Source: Adiantum capillus-veneris (lineage: Eukaryota > Streptophyta > Polypodiopsida > Polypodiales > Pteridaceae). Taken from it: a stretch of 64,000 bases of DNA. Position numbers and translations under genes: made by a program. The DNA is taken from positions 127,881,182 through 127,945,181 of the forward strand of contig CM043967.1 of assembly GCA_014529385.2 (NCBI GenBank), in the 5' to 3' direction. The notes under the pieces are model-generated. The model ran no database searches, was not told the origin of the DNA, and was given only the letters and a program-made list of their open reading frames with translations. Positions 41,616 through 51,806 of this stretch are shown here, in pieces. Each line of letters starts with the position of its first letter. The first letter of the stretch is position 1.

Positions 41616-42475
41616 CAAAGTGATGGTGCAATTTTTGAACCATCAAAAAGAAGAGGCCATAGGAAGTGCTATGCCGCATGGAGGAGGTCATCCAAGCTCA
41701 AGAAGTTCAAAGAGGGAGGAAAGAGCATCTCTTTCCTTATGTACGATGGCACCTTTGGTGCTACAGACAAAGTCTTGGCCTTTATTCAATAATTCGATGT
41801 GACGTTTCGAGATGAGGGCTTCATGGAGTCCTCTAAGCTATGCCATGTAGCTATGAACTTTCAAAAGTCCGCCAAGCAATGGTGGTCTAGCCTACAGGCA
41901 AATGGTGAAGCTCCACAAACATGGAAAGCTAAAAGAGCTTCCATTACGAATCGGTTTTTGGCCATCGATGCCAAAGACAAAGTACTCACCGAATGGCAAA
42001 GCTTGAAGCTCTCTCCCTACAAATCCATTCACAAATATGTAGACACGTTCTGGGACCCACATCTCAAAGCCATTGTCTTCAAAAAGATGGATTTTGGAGA
42101 GAAAAAGCAACAATTTTTTGCGGGCTTAATTGAAGAAATGGTGGAGTATGTCAACTCCCAAAGGCCACGCATAATATCTGCGCTTATACACCATACTATG
42201 GTGGCTTCTCGAATCAATTTCAAACAGGATCTAAGAGAAATTCTAAGTCCACAGAAAACAAGGGTTCCAATGAGCTTAAGGGGAAGGACAATGTCCAAAA
42301 ATCTCCAAATGGAAATTCCAATAACACCAAAGCTAAAGAGAAGGGAGTTTACAAAGGCAAAAATAAACTCTCTCCTGAAGAGCTTGAGCATGATCGCAAG
42401 GATAACCGTTGTTTCAAGTGCGGTGAGCAAGGGCATGCTACCGTGCTTGTCCCCACAAGAACACCCTCCATGAGC
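41616..42475 (+). pseudogene. H gag, C-terminal part
   Basis: It resumes gag after B: in frame from about 41622 (DGAIFEPSKRRGHRK, SFLMYDGTFGATDKVLAF), then the capsid-like core MNFQKSAKQWWSSLQ, RFLAIDAKDKVLTEWQSLK, VDTFWDPHLKA. After a frameshift near 42230 a zinc-knuckle start CFKCGEQGH lies at about 42412-42438, but the final Cys is lost. The core layout is that of plant gypsy gag with a C-terminal knuckle. Confidence 0.75.
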
Positions 42476-42489
42476 CTCCTACAACTACC

Positions 42490-43079
42490 TTGGTTGAAAT
42501 CCAAGAAGAGGAAGCTCACCACAAAGGATCTCCTCTATGCCATGCTTGGGGAAAGGTAAGAGAACATGATCCTTTTATTCTCTTTGACCCTGGTTCTACT
42601 CACAATTTTATATCCATAGAGCTGGCCACCAAGCTAGGCATCCAAGCCTATGAGATAGGAGATGTACTAACCGCTGATGGTGCTTTCAAGGGGCAAGAAT
42701 CTTTAGTCACTCTCTTAATTGGGAAATTGAGGCTTCATGTCCAGAGCTATGTGGACAAAGAGGACTTCTTTATCTCTCCTCTTAAGCATGAGGATGTAAT
42801 CCTAGGGGCACCATGGTTTGATTGCATGACTGCCAATGTTAAATTCCATAAAAGGAAAATCTCTTTTAAGTACAGGAAAAACGATATGTACATAGATGCT
42901 AAGGAAATGGGTAACACCACACCCATTGTTCATACGCAAGCTTTCAATAAAGAGCTCTATTTCCGTGTACATGATTTCTATTAAAGATTCTCAAAATGAA
43001 CCTAATGCTTTAGCAAAAGAAAATATAAACAATCATAAGGAATTAGAGTTATCCAATTTTCTCAAGGGGTTTCAAGATG
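42490..43079 (+). pseudogene. H aspartic protease
   Basis: LFDPGSTHNFISIELA is a clear retropepsin active site (D-x-G-S-T). LKHEDVILGAPWFDCMTANVKF gives the conserved second motif. After a stop near 42982 and a frame change the linker ends FLKGFQDV, where element C is inserted. The other side resumes at about 49098 with DDTPCELPP, the usual start of the reverse transcriptase region. Confidence 0.8.
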
Positions 43080-43202
43080 TGTAAGGACATGGGTCCTATG
43101 GGCAAGGCCACCAACATAGCTGGACAGTGTGTACGCTAGGGGGAGGCTATAAGATAGCACGGTTGGGTGGATACTAGCACATGTATTACCACCGCCATTT
43201 CA
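43080..43202 (+). repeat. C 5' LTR (very short)
   Basis: It matches 48965-49087, strongly over the first 112 bases (CATGGGTCCTATGGGCAAGG, AAGATAGCACGGTTGGGTGG). It starts TG and ends CA, one base before the primer site. Confidence 0.8.
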
Positions 43203-43203
43203 A

Positions 43204-43215
43204 TGGTATCCAAGC
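43204..43215 (+). promoter_or_regulatory. C primer-binding site
   Basis: TGGTATCCAAGC directly follows the short LTR and resembles the initiator tRNA-Met site with two changes. Confidence 0.7.
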
Positions 43216-43929
43216 TATTTTTGGAGAAGAGGAAAAGCTGATTGCATGTGCATGCGACGCACTGCTTCTCTCGGGCACGCTCCGTAGATAGCGACGTCTC
43301 CGCTATGCAGCAAAAGAAGAGAGGCATGTTTTTCCGTGGACTGTGCGTGGATAGACAATGATAGCCGACTGCAACCGCCCCATCTAGGCCCTCCACAGTG
43401 TACGACTAAGGCGTGTGACCAAGGAAAACTCGTCGCAGCTGAGGCTCCGAAGGCTTTCGTTGACACCATTGCTATGAGCCTAGGAAAGCCCGCTTAACCC
43501 TTGCATGAAAGAGGGTTGAACACACCCTATGAGGATAAGAGGCCAACACTTTACCATCAAGCTATTGACCCTTGTTGTGTATAACAAAGAAAGATAGCCT
43601 ACTTGTGTTGAAAGGAAAACTAGAAGGAAAGGGAAAGCTTCAAACTTCAAGGAAATAGCTTCACCCTTCCTTTTCACTTCTTGGAGGAAGGCAAGTTTTC
43701 CTCCAAAACTTCTTTTTTCCTCAAGGAGGTAGCTTCAAAGTGAACAAAAGCCTTCACAAAAACGACGGGTTTTTGTGAAGAATCAATAAAGGTGTTCTTA
43801 CAATGAACGACAAGTGAAGCGCTCAAATGATCGCAAGGTGAGGTTCTCATGCAACGCAAATTGTGGAGCATACAAAACACAAAGATTTCAATTTCACAAG
43901 GTACAAGTTGTCGTTTTTTCTATCTCTTT
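43216..43929 (+). other. C leader
   Basis: About 700 bases without a convincing gene lie between primer site and the duplicated gag start. It contains repeated AAGG/CTTC-rich segments near 43600-43760. Since the LTR is so short, transcription signals normally found in an LTR may lie here. Confidence 0.4.
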
Positions 43930-44051
43930 GCACTAGTGTGTGTTTACCATGGCCAGTGAGGATATCCCACCTACACACACGTTTGATTTTGCACTAGTGT
44001 GTGTTTACCATGGCCAGTGAGGATATCCCACCTACACACACGTTTGATTTT
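43930..44051 (+). repeat. 61-bp tandem duplication over the C gag start
   Basis: The unit GCACTAGTGTGTGTTTACC through GTTTGATTTT occurs twice head to tail (43930-43990, 43991-44051). Each copy includes the gag ATG in the context ACCATGG (43949 and 44010). Since 61 is not a multiple of three, the first ATG starts a short out-of-frame reading frame and only the second leads into gag. Confidence 0.85.
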
Positions 44052-45180
44052 GAGCACGTAGATCAAAATAAGGACACCACAGATGCAGTTGACACTAATA
44101 TGCATGATGAAGATGATCTAGGAGATCATGGCCTTATAGATATAACTGCTTTTAAGACTTTGGAAAATCACCAAAGCGTACTTGAACGCAACCTCTCTGT
44201 ACTTAATTCAAATGTTACCAATCTTATGGAGTTACTTGTGAAATTTATGAATTCACAGATGACTCAAGGAGCCACAAGTGGCACGACAAGGGAACCAAGC
44301 TTGCACGACTCAAGGATTCCAAGAGACAATTGTTGAAGAAGATCCAGAAGGTAGCAATGCATTACTTAAGAATATCATCATTCCTAAATTTCATGGGGAA
44401 GAGCGTGATTGCAACAAGGATGTGGTCAGTAAGTTCTTACACAAATGGAGTGATATTCATAGATTGAGACACACCCCGGGTATAAAGACGGTTGTGGAAA
44501 AAAGTCTATCTCTTAAAGCCAAGGCCTATAAGTGGTGGAGGACATTTCCAATAGATGCTCGTCCTCCGTCTTGGGCTACGTTTTAAGCTTCTTTCTCCAA
44601 AGAGTTTTTGGACTCCAATAAAGAAGATAAGAATTGGTTAGCATGGGATGCGTGCCGCATGTCTGGCCTCTCCTTCACACTGTACCTTTTGAAGTATCGG
44701 GAAATCATATTAAAACTAGAAGGTCTAGATGAATTCCAAAAGATAGGGGGTTTTAATAGGGGTCTTGATAAAGACTATCGTCTTCATGTCAAGACCCAAC
44801 ATCCAAAAACTTTGGAAGAAGCCATCAGTCATGCGCAAAGATATGATGATGACCAAGACAAGAAAGGAAATGTTCCCTACTCTAAGAATACTTTTGCTAA
44901 GAGCAATGTGGCTAAGAACCAATGGTGAGGTAGATCTCCCACACGTTCCAAGAGGAATAAGAGACAATCTATCTCTCCATGCCCACAAGAGGCTAATAAG
45001 CCTAAGCAATCATGAGATACTCCACGTGGGTCTCTCAACACTGCTGATTTTGAGCGTGCAAAGAAACGCAATTTGTATTTTAGATGTCTTTTGGACCAAC
45101 ATAACAAGAGAGATGTCCTCTTTTGCAAGGCAAAGAAAAGGACATGCACACGGTGCAACGCCTGACATTAGATTCATCTC
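44010..45180 (+). pseudogene. C gag
   Basis: From the second ATG: MASEDIPPTHTFDFEHVDQ, then an acidic segment and a leucine-rich segment (LERNLSVLNSNVTNLMELL). After a frameshift near 44300: IPKFHGEERDC, VVSKFLHKWSDIHRL, LSLKAKAYKWWRTF, then RGLDKDYRLHVKTQHPKTLEEAISHAQRYDD. A degenerate zinc-knuckle remnant (FRC, then FCKAKK) lies near 45080-45135. Several stops are present. Confidence 0.7.
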
Positions 45181-45289
45181 CTAAATATTGTACTGTAGAG
45201 GTTCGTTATATGGAAGAAAAGCACAAGTGTTGTGTTTCTTCTTCAATGTGGAAGCCCACCTTTGGCCCCCATGTTTGATTCACATGCAT

Positions 45290-45984
45290 GTCACTATTAA
45301 TGGAGAGCGTGTTTGGATGATGTTTCAACTCATAACTTCTTGAACTATAAGCTAGTCAAGAGATTTAAGCTTACACAGACTCCCTGCTCTCACAAGTATG
45401 TGTTGGAGTAGATGTCTGGGAATGATAAAGAAGTATGGGACACGGTAGTTCAAGGGGTTGAGCTTATTGTTCAAGATCATACGATGACCCTTGACTTCCA
45501 AGTTATGAACATGGACCGTGCTTATGTAGTTTTAGGACGGGAGTGGATGCATGGTTTAGGAAACACATTGCACACTAGTTATGAACACAACTCCTTATCC
45601 TTTATGGACAATGGTAAAAATGTGATTTTGCTTGGTGAGAAAAATATACCATCTGCACCTCTTATATGTACAGCCGAGCTTTCTATTTTGCAAAAAGCAG
45701 ATTTAATAGATGAAGTCTTTTTGTGTTACTGCTTGTCTCCAAGTCTTGTGAATTCTCAAGAGCAAAGTGTGGTGAATTCTAGTAGTGGTATGCAAAGTGC
45801 AATGAATTCTAATGGTATGAAAAGTGCAATGAATTCTACTGATAAACAAAGTGTTAACAAATCTAACGAGCAAAGTGCTCTCAATTTTAATTCTATAGAG
45901 CAACGTGCAACTGTTGTAAAACAAACATTACATGAATTACAAGATTCTCCATCCCAACATAGCTCTAGTTTACTTTCTCCTTTG
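45290..45984 (+). pseudogene. C protease and repeat-containing linker
   Basis: An active-site remnant DDVSTHNFLNYKLV (about 45317-45358) lies in one frame; the Gly expected before Ser is missing. The second part [14 protein letters not shown] (about 45520) is in the next frame. A Ser/Asn-rich linker with 27-bp repeats follows (45763-45905), leading into reverse transcriptase. Confidence 0.65.
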
Positions 45985-46860
45985 GCATGGCAAAAGATGA
46001 CTCACTTACTCACGGAGTATAGTGATGTGTTCTCAAGTGATTTACCACCAGGTTTACCCCCTACACATGATGTGCTTCATGGCATAGATGTCTTGCCAGG
46101 CACTAAAAAGATGAGTAAACCACCTTATCGTATGAGTGCTAAAGAAGCCAAGGAGGTTGAGAGTCAACTGAATGACTACCTCTCTCGTGGTTTCATTAGA
46201 CCTAGCACTTTGCCGTGGGCATCACCAACTCTATTGGTAAAAAAGAAAGATGGTACTATACGCATGTGCGTAGATTATTGTGGATTAAATGCCATAACCA
46301 TCAAGAACAAGTATCCTTTGCCAAGAGTAGATGAGTTGTCTGATCAACTCCATGGGGCAAATACTATACAAAGATAGATCTTCGTTCAGGATACCACTAG
46401 GTGCGTATCCTTTTACAAGATATCTCCAAAACTGCCTTTAGAACACGGTTCAAGAATTTTGAATTTTTGGTTATGCCTTTTGGTCTAACCAATGCTCCAG
46501 CTACATTTATGACACTCATGGATAGTGTCTTACGTCCTATATTGGAAAATTTGTTGTGGTTTTCCTTGATGACATTCTCATTTACAGTAAGACTGAAGAT
46601 GAACACATAGAACACTTACGATTAGTGTTCGAACAACTACGAGCTCACGTGCTATATTCTAAGCAAAGCAAGTGCAATTTATTTAAAACAGAGATACATT
46701 ACCTCGGTCATGTGATCTCTTATTCTGGCATCAAGATGGACACTGCCAAGGTCGCTGCCACTCTTCAATGGCCACATCCCAGCACGATTGAGGAGCTTCA
46801 AATATTTTTAGGCATGGCTGGATTTTATTAACAGTATATCCGTGACTATGCCAAAATCAT
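45985..46860 (+). pseudogene. C reverse transcriptase
   Basis: In order: [78 protein letters not shown], then two frame changes (near 46370 and 46555) with [23 protein letters not shown] and the active site [16 protein letters not shown]. It ends [13 protein letters not shown] and FLGMAGFY. The motif set is that of plant chromoviruses. The DD pair is intact. Confidence 0.85.
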
Positions 46861-46867
46861 TGTTCCT

Positions 46868-47345
46868 ATGATGAATCAACTTAAATCCAAAGGTAAGACC
46901 TTTTCTTGGGAAGAAGCCCAAAAACGCAGTTTCAAACAGCTCAAGGTAGCTATAGCCACTGCTCCCATCCTAGAAATCGTTGACCCACTTAAGCCATTGG
47001 TGGTAGAGACTGATGCTAGTGATAAATTCATTGGTGTGGCACTTCTCCAGGAGGGAATACCTATAGCCTTTGAAAGTAAAAAGCTAGATAGAGCTCAATA
47101 AAATTATTCTATTTATGAGAGAGAGCTCTATGCCATAATTCACGCTTTACGAAAGTGGCGACACTATATGGTGCCGAGTTTGAAGTAGTTGTTGACCATG
47201 AGAGTATCAAATGGTTTACTATTCAAATAGACTTGAAGGGTCGTAAAGCTAGATGGGTAGAAATCCTTCAAGACTATGATTGTAAGCTACGATATCGCAA
47301 GGGGTGATATAATGTAGTAGCGGATGCACTAAGTCGGATACCTTA
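46868..47345 (+). pseudogene. C RNase H
   Basis: FSWEEAQKRSFKQLKVAIATAPIL, then VVETDASDKFIGVALLQ (first Asp), FESKKLDRAQ with a TAA just after, YERELYAIIHALRKWRHY (Glu), VDHESIKWF (Asp), and NVVADALSRIP (last Asp). All catalytic acids can be located, but stops and frameshifts interrupt them. No second RNase H is present, unlike in the A elements. Confidence 0.8.
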
Positions 47346-47559
47346 GATTAATTCACTTACTTTCAGAGAACTAAAGAGTGGAGTTTTGGATTCATTACAT
47401 GGCAAGTGTGCATGAGATCAATCATATGCTAAAGTGTGGAGTGTAGTTTTAAAAAGGGATCCCTCACACTCACATGTCTCTAAACAGCCAGATCAACATG
47501 TCTCTACATGCGCAAATAGAAACTCCAACACACAGAGCTCCATCCCTACTTAGGAAGAG

Positions 47560-48705
47560 CTTAAGTGATGGAAGAATTTTTCCATTGATGATGTCTACTT
47601 ACTCCACAAATCTTGATTATGTGTGCCAAAGGACTCATACACTAGGCACCAAATCTTATTTGAGTGTCATGATAGTCCAAGTGCTGGTCATCCAGGTATT
47701 CGTAAGACGTATGACTTAGTTCGACGGCAATTTTATTGGCCGGGCTTACATCATGATGTTCAAGAGTATGTAGTAAAATGCCAACAATGCCAAGTTAATA
47801 AGGCAGAGCGTCTTAGGGTAGGTGGCCTTTTACATCCTTTAGAGATTCCACAAGGTAAGTGGGAGAGTATCTCTATGGATTTTGTAGTAGGACTACCTAC
47901 TACAAATCGTGGCCATGATGCCATTTGGGTAATTGTAGACCGTCTCACAAAGATGGGTCGATTCATTCCCACTAAGACTACGATTAAGACACCGAAATTA
48001 GCACATCTATTTGTAGAGCATATATATATAAACTCTACGGTCTCCCAGCTAGTATCATTAGTGAAAGAGATTGAAAGTTTGATAATCACTTCTGGAGAGC
48101 TGTGTTCCAAAAGTTGGAAAATAAACTTAATCTAAGTACGGCTAATCATCCAGAAAGGGATGGTCAAACAGAAAGAGTTAATCAAGTGCTAGAGGATATT
48201 CTACGAGCGTACATTGCAAGAAGAAAACCAATTGGAAAGACTACTTACCTATATTGGAATTTTCTTATAATAGTTCAAAGCAAGTGACTACAGGGTTTAG
48301 TCCATGTACGGTTTTATAAGGATTTCAACCTAGATCACCTGTTACAATGGGGTTGGCTAGAGAGAAGATACAACAAGCGAAGGATTTTCTCCAAGACCAT
48401 TTTGACAGGCTTTGAGTTGCTCGACAAAATGTTAATCAAGATCAATATCAATATAAGAAGTACGCAGATGAGCATCATCATCTTGCTACTTTCAAAGAAG
48501 GAGACAAGGTTTTCCTCAAAGTTCCGGAGCATTCAGAAAGTCTGAAGATAGGAAAAGTTGCTAAGCTTTCACCACTCTATTGTGGATTGTTTACCATTCT
48601 CAAATGTATAGGTCAAGTGGCCTATAACTTAGCTCTCCCAGAGCACTCACGAATTCATCCTGTTTTTCATGTTAGCCGTTTACGAATACAGCTAGGATAG
48701 AATGA
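47560..48705 (+). pseudogene. C integrase
   Basis: The zinc domain (CHDSPSAGHPG, CQQCQ) and first catalytic Asp (SMDFVVGLP) lie in the frame 47623-48135. The segment equivalent to the second Asp reads S-E-R-D (about 48056-48070), so the catalytic Asp appears to be Glu, and a TGA follows. The third acid is in HPERDGQTERVNQ (about 48145-48185). The C-terminal part has TFKEGDKVFLKVP, LSPLYCGLFTIL and HPVFHVSRLR, the usual end of chromovirus integrases. It is inactive. Confidence 0.8.
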
Positions 48706-48739
48706 AAACATCATTGACACGGGTGTGTTAGTTGACCTT

Positions 48740-48900
48740 ATCAAACCACCAAGAATTTCTCATGAGCCCAAAACGATTTTGGATTCTCATGAGCTTCGCA
48801 CTAGACATTATGCCAGACGACAGGTGTTTGTAGAATGGCTAGATAGACCTAAAGAAGGTTCTACATGAGAGATTGTCTCCGCACTTATGAAACATTTTTC
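48740..48900 (+). pseudogene. C chromodomain-like integrase tail
   Basis: After HVSRLR the chain runs EPKTILDSHELRTRHYARR then QVFVEWLDRPKEGST, a stop, and EIVSALMKHF. This fits the beta-strand and helix layout of a retrotransposon chromodomain (ILD, then V-WL, then TWE with W replaced by a stop). In chromoviruses it directs insertion to chromatin marks. The Trp-to-stop change (TGG to TGA) removes the helix. Confidence 0.6.
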
Positions 48901-48937
48901 TATGTTTGTTTTTGAGGACAAAAAAATGATTCTCCAA

Positions 48938-48961
48938 GGGGGGGGGGGGGGGGGGGGGGGG
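48938..48961 (+). promoter_or_regulatory. C polypurine tract as a 24-G run
   Basis: Twenty-four consecutive G follow CTCCAA, three bases before the 3' LTR. The position is that of the polypurine tract. The length may be overestimated or underestimated by sequencing. Confidence 0.7.
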
Positions 48962-48964
48962 TAA

Positions 48965-49087
48965 TGTAAGGGCATGGGTCCTATGGGCAAGGCCACCGGA
49001 ATGGCTGGACAGTGTGTACGCTAAGGGGAGGCTATAAGATAGCACGGTTGGGTGGAGACTAGCACACGCATTACCACCTCTCTTTTA
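48965..49087 (+). repeat. C 3' LTR (very short)
   Basis: It is the partner of 43080-43202. H coding sequence resumes within about 10 bases of its end. Confidence 0.8.
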
Positions 49088-49900
49088 ATATTTTTTTATT
49101 GACGACACCCCTTGTGAACTACCTCCTAAACGAGGCATTGATGACCATGCAATTGAACTTCTTCTAGGAAGTTCACTGCCTAATAAACCTCCTTATAGAG
49201 TTTCTCAAGCTCAACAAGAGGAGATTATACAGCAAGTGCGTGAGTTAGTTGAGAAGGGCATGGTTAGGCCTAGCTCATGTCCATTTTTCTCACCCGTGTT
49301 ACTAGTGCAAAAGAAAGATGGCACATATCATATTTGTGTGACTAGAGAGCACTAAATAGGATCACTATCAAAAAAAGATTTCCCATTCCACGAGTAGAAT
49401 ACCTATTTGATAAGCTACAAGGGTCCACCTACTTCGGTAGGATTGACCTAAAAAGTGGCTACCATCAAATAAGGATAGTTGAACAAGATATTGTAAAGAC
49501 TACATTTCACACTATGTTTGGTCTTTACGAATACATTGTCATGCCTTTTGGCTTGACCGATGCACCAACCACATTTAACTGCTTGATGGAGAAGCTATTC
49601 AGGCCTCATCGGAGTGTTCTTTGATGATATCATCATCTACTCTAATTCACTAAACGAACACAAGCAACACCTCCATGTAACATTTCAAGTCTTAAGAGAG
49701 AATAGACTTTATGTTAAACGAAAGAAAAGTGAGTTTTTCTTACAAGAGATTCAATATTTAGGTCACATTATCTGTGAAGATGGCATCCAAATGGATCCAT
49801 CAAAGTTAAAGGTAATAAAAGGATGGCCTAAACCAAGGAATCTTCATGAACTAAGAATCTTTATGGGTATGTGTGCATACTATTAGATGCTTCATAGAAA
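49088..49900 (+). pseudogene. H reverse transcriptase
   Basis: DDTPCELPPKRGIDDHAIEL, PPYRVSQAQQEEI, MVRPSSCPFFSPVLLVQKKDG, then a frame change and RITIKKRFPIPRVEYLFD, IDLKSGYHQIRI, MPFGLTDAPTTFN, and after another frame change the active site VLFDDIIIYSNSLNEH. It ends GHIICEDGIQMDPSK and FMGMCAYY. The typical V-I-D-D box reads F-F-D-D. It is one or two frameshifts from continuity. Confidence 0.85.
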
Positions 49901-50446
49901 AGTTCTCACAAATTGCAAGACCATTACATGATCTAACAAAGAAAAACGTTAGGTATACATGGTCTTCCAAGGAGAACAATGCTTTCAAAAAGCTTAAAGA
50001 CAAGCTTATCTCTCAACTTGTGCTTACACTACCGGATTTCTCAAAGCCATTTGAGGTCCAATCTGATGCTTGTGGTGATTGCCTTGGAGCTATTTTTCTC
50101 CAAGAAAGGCATGCCCATAGCCTATGAAAGTCTAAGGACCAACCTTGTTGAGCAAGCTCTAGGCTTTAATAAAAAGGAACTTCTCGCATTTCTACATGCC
50201 TTAAGACTCATGGAAGCACTATTTATTGTGGACTCCTTTTATTCTGCGGACAGATCACCAAAGTCTGAAGTACTTCATGATGCAAACCAAGCTCTCTAAC
50301 AAACATATGAGGTGGGAAAATTTGCTTTTGCAATTTCATTTTCATATTGCTCACATTCTTGGCAAGCATAATCAAGTAGCCAATGCACTCTCAAGACGGC
50401 CGAGAGTGAATGCGTTTCCATTGCAACTCACAATGATCTATCTTCT
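49900..50446 (+). pseudogene. H RNase H
   Basis: The frames 49873-50127, 49979-50299 and 50226-50450 carry successive parts: LTKKNVRYTWSSKENNAF, FEVQSDACGDCLGAIFLQ (first Asp), PIAYESLRTN, NKKELLAFLHALR (Glu), LRTDHQSLKYFM (Asp) and NQVANALSRRPR, where the last Asp is Asn. It is broken by two frameshifts. Confidence 0.8.
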
Positions 50447-51552
50447 ATGATAGATGAGTATGCTATTGATCCCGATTTTAGAGATGTGATTTCAGCCCTT
50501 GCACTAGGGAAGAAAGAGGAACCATTTACTTTACAAGATGATTATTTTCTCTATGGTAATAGACTATGCGTTACTAACTCACTTCATGAGAAGGTAATGT
50601 ATGAATCTCATGCTCCTCCTTATGCGGGGCATAGCAGGATTCAGTCTACCCTAAAAGGGATTGAAACATATTTCTATTGGCCTACCATGAAAGCAAACAT
50701 ACAAGAGTATGTTTCTAAATGTGTGGTATGCCAAAAGACAAAGTTTGATAGAGGGAAGTAGCTTGGATTTCTTCAACCTTTGCCAATCCCTAATTCATCA
50801 TAGGAGAGCATATCCGTGGATTTTATCTTTGGATTGCCTAAGTCTATCCATGGAAATACGGGAATATGGACGATAGTAGACAGGTTCAACAAACAAGCTC
50901 ATTTATACATGTTAAAAACAAAGCCCATTAAATGGAAACTCTCTTCATTTCACAAATCTTCAAGTACCATGGCTTGCCAATGTCAATAGTGGCGGATAGA
51001 GATCCTAGAATGAGAAGTAATTTTTGGTAGGGTCTCTTTGAGAATTTAGGGACAAGACTAAACTTCTCTTCGGCCTATCACCCGCAAACAGATGGCCAAA
51101 GTGAAATATGTAACCTAACAATTCTTGATCTACTAAAAGCCTATGTAACGGAAGTAGATCAAAGGTCCCAATGGGAGAAGTACTTACTCTTAGTGGAGTA
51201 TGCCTACAATAACATTTTTTATCCTTCCACGAGAAAAGCACCTTTTGAGGTAATTGAGGGAAGATCCAAAAGTCCTCTGGTACTTAAGGTACACGGAAAG
51301 ATCTTCACTACAAATGAGTGTAGCCGAGACCTACAAGAATCTTTCCAAAAGATTAAGGATACTATCTCTATCTTGCAACAAAGGCCAAAGTCTGTTGCTA
51401 ATAAGCACAGAAGATCCCAAGCCTTTAAAGAAAATGATTGGGTCTTACTTAAATTTTCCAAGGCTCGATTAAGGCACACAACAGGCAAGAATCCTACGGG
51501 ACACCAAAACTACTATGCTAAGTTAGCAAAAAGGTACTATTGTCCCTTCTAG
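50447..51552 (+). pseudogene. H integrase
   Basis: Zinc domain with YESHAPPYAGHSRIQ and CVVCQK, stop at 50759, then SVDFIFGLPKSIHGN (first Asp), VADRDPRMRSNFW (second Asp), AYHPQTDGQSEICN (Glu), EYAYNNIFYPSTRKAPFEV, and NDWVLLKFSKARLR. The triad is complete. Stops and frameshifts interrupt it at several points (near 50800, 50980, 51029). A chromodomain is not visible in the decayed 3' end. Confidence 0.8.
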
Positions 51553-51806
51553 ATTCTTATGTAGACATGCTTGCGACAGCCTTAGGCTTTCAAGCACCAA
51601 ATGGATTAGTCACCCATTATGGAATGATGTCGTAGGGTAAGATAGGGATCCTCTACCCGCTAGGAAAAGGACTAATAGGCTTTATCTTCTCTACCCCATA
51701 GTCGAGGACGGCTATGAGTTCAAGAAAAAGGTAATGTCATAATAATTAATATCTAATTCTCCTAAATGATTTTCTCATGTTAAACTGATCATTTCATATG
51801 GGGAAG
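51553..51806 (+). other. H 3' end and polypurine tract
   Basis: It is partly decayed coding sequence (VEDGYEFKKKV near 51700-51735), then an AT-rich stretch ending CATATGGGGAAG directly before TGTCAAGG. The last 50 bases match 18795-18843. Confidence 0.55.

Larger units (their letters stand above)
43080..49087 (+). mobile_element. C: chromodomain-type Ty3/gypsy element with about 120-bp LTRs
   Basis: Direct repeats at 43080-43202 and 48965-49087 are 123 bases each (first 112 nearly identical), starting TGTAAGG. A primer site (TGGTATCCAAGC) follows the first and a run of 24 G lies four bases before the second. Inside are gag, protease, reverse transcriptase, RNase H, integrase and a chromodomain-like tail, all on the plus strand and all broken. 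It interrupts H between protease and reverse transcriptase. A target duplication is not clear (AGATG against ATATT). Confidence 0.8.

Noticed and set aside
43075-49092. Exact target duplication for element C
   Set aside because: Left AGATG and right ATATT do not match, and the LTR end is fuzzy over about 11 bases, so no duplication is claimed.
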